Below are positions 63,833-64,000 of a stretch of 64,000 bases of DNA, one piece after another (the stretch's first letter is position 1; each line of letters begins with the position of its first letter). This DNA is from Chachezhania antarctica (GTDB lineage Bacteria > Pseudomonadota > Alphaproteobacteria > Rhodobacterales > Rhodobacteraceae): contig NZ_QZEX01000008.1 of assembly GCF_003646465.1 (NCBI RefSeq), forward strand, positions 1-64,000. Direction: 5' to 3'. A program made the translations under genes and the position numbers. A model generated the notes under the pieces. The model had not been told where the DNA came from. It saw nothing but the letters and a program-made list of their open reading frames with translations, and made no database searches.

Positions 63833-63977
63833 GCCTGTAATGGCGGTCGGTCAGGGGATTTGGGCTTGCGTCGGGGGGAAGGGTTGCGTATGTGCGCGCT
63901 CTCAACCCGTGCGCGGCCGGCCGGAGTGGCATGCCGAGTCGCGCTTCATCGTCCTCCAACACGTCAGGAGACCTGAA

Positions 63978-64000
63978 ATGCCCAAGATGAAGACGAAGTC
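63978..64000 (+). CDS. rpmI: 50S ribosomal protein L35 (5' end only)
   Basis: The ATG follows AGGAG by seven bases and reads MPKMKTK before the window ends. This is the invariant N-terminus of L35. rplT would be expected next, outside the window. Confidence 0.85.

Overview
The window comes from a high-GC alphaproteobacterium of the Rhodobacterales (Roseobacter/Paracoccaceae type). This is inferred from the betI-betC-betB-betA choline cassette, an Mcl1-type malyl-CoA lyase, the FYDLN-acid and DUF1244 proteins, a taurine-type aminotransferase next to a MocR regulator, an Entner-Doudoroff kdgK/eda pair, and pyk leading into rpmI. No rRNA gene is present, so the genus cannot be named.

Bases 1-13844 look like an integrated accessory island. 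It starts with late genes of a prophage: small membrane proteins, an N-acetylmuramidase endolysin with a C-terminal membrane anchor, and an overlapping i-spanin/o-spanin pair. Next come an FMN reductase, a two-gene ATPase + HNH nuclease module of the Septu (PtuA/PtuB) type on the minus strand, and a complete type II-C CRISPR-Cas locus: a minus-strand tracrRNA, cas9, cas1, cas2 and an array of 30 identical 36-bp repeats with 29 spacers. One spacer is a 25/30 match to the o-spanin gene of the same island, with its mismatches at the inferred PAM-proximal end. The island ends at a 3' fragment of a tRNA-Arg(CCU) gene, which looks like a displaced attachment site. The intact tRNA should lie left of the window.

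From about 14 kb on the content is metabolic and chromosomal: a two-repeat lipoprotein; choline-O-sulfate to glycine betaine conversion (betCBA with the regulator betI and a palindromic operator); an aminotransferase, MocR regulator, aldehyde dehydrogenase and TauE-like exporter; a dipeptide-type ABC transporter; a GST; a CobW-family GTPase overlapping one of two paralogous amidohydrolases; a GAF-HWE sensor kinase; GAPDH; KDG kinase and KDPG aldolase; a hybrid periplasmic-sensor kinase with two Rcp1-like receivers; tRNA-Ala(GGC); and assorted housekeeping genes including accA. Further right are a DgcN-DgcA-D-aminotransferase cluster (D-amino-acid use), a CNT nucleoside transporter, pyruvate kinase and the start of rpmI.

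The most unexpected part is 51.9-53.2 kb. It holds no convincing gene, but two diverged copies of a roughly 560-base element lie in tandem (offset about 724-735 bases). Each is preceded by an FNR-like dyad. Each carries the same series of hairpins, whose stems differ in sequence but keep pairing, and a shared G-rich loop. This is best explained as a tandem pair of large structured non-coding RNAs that I do not recognise as any known family.
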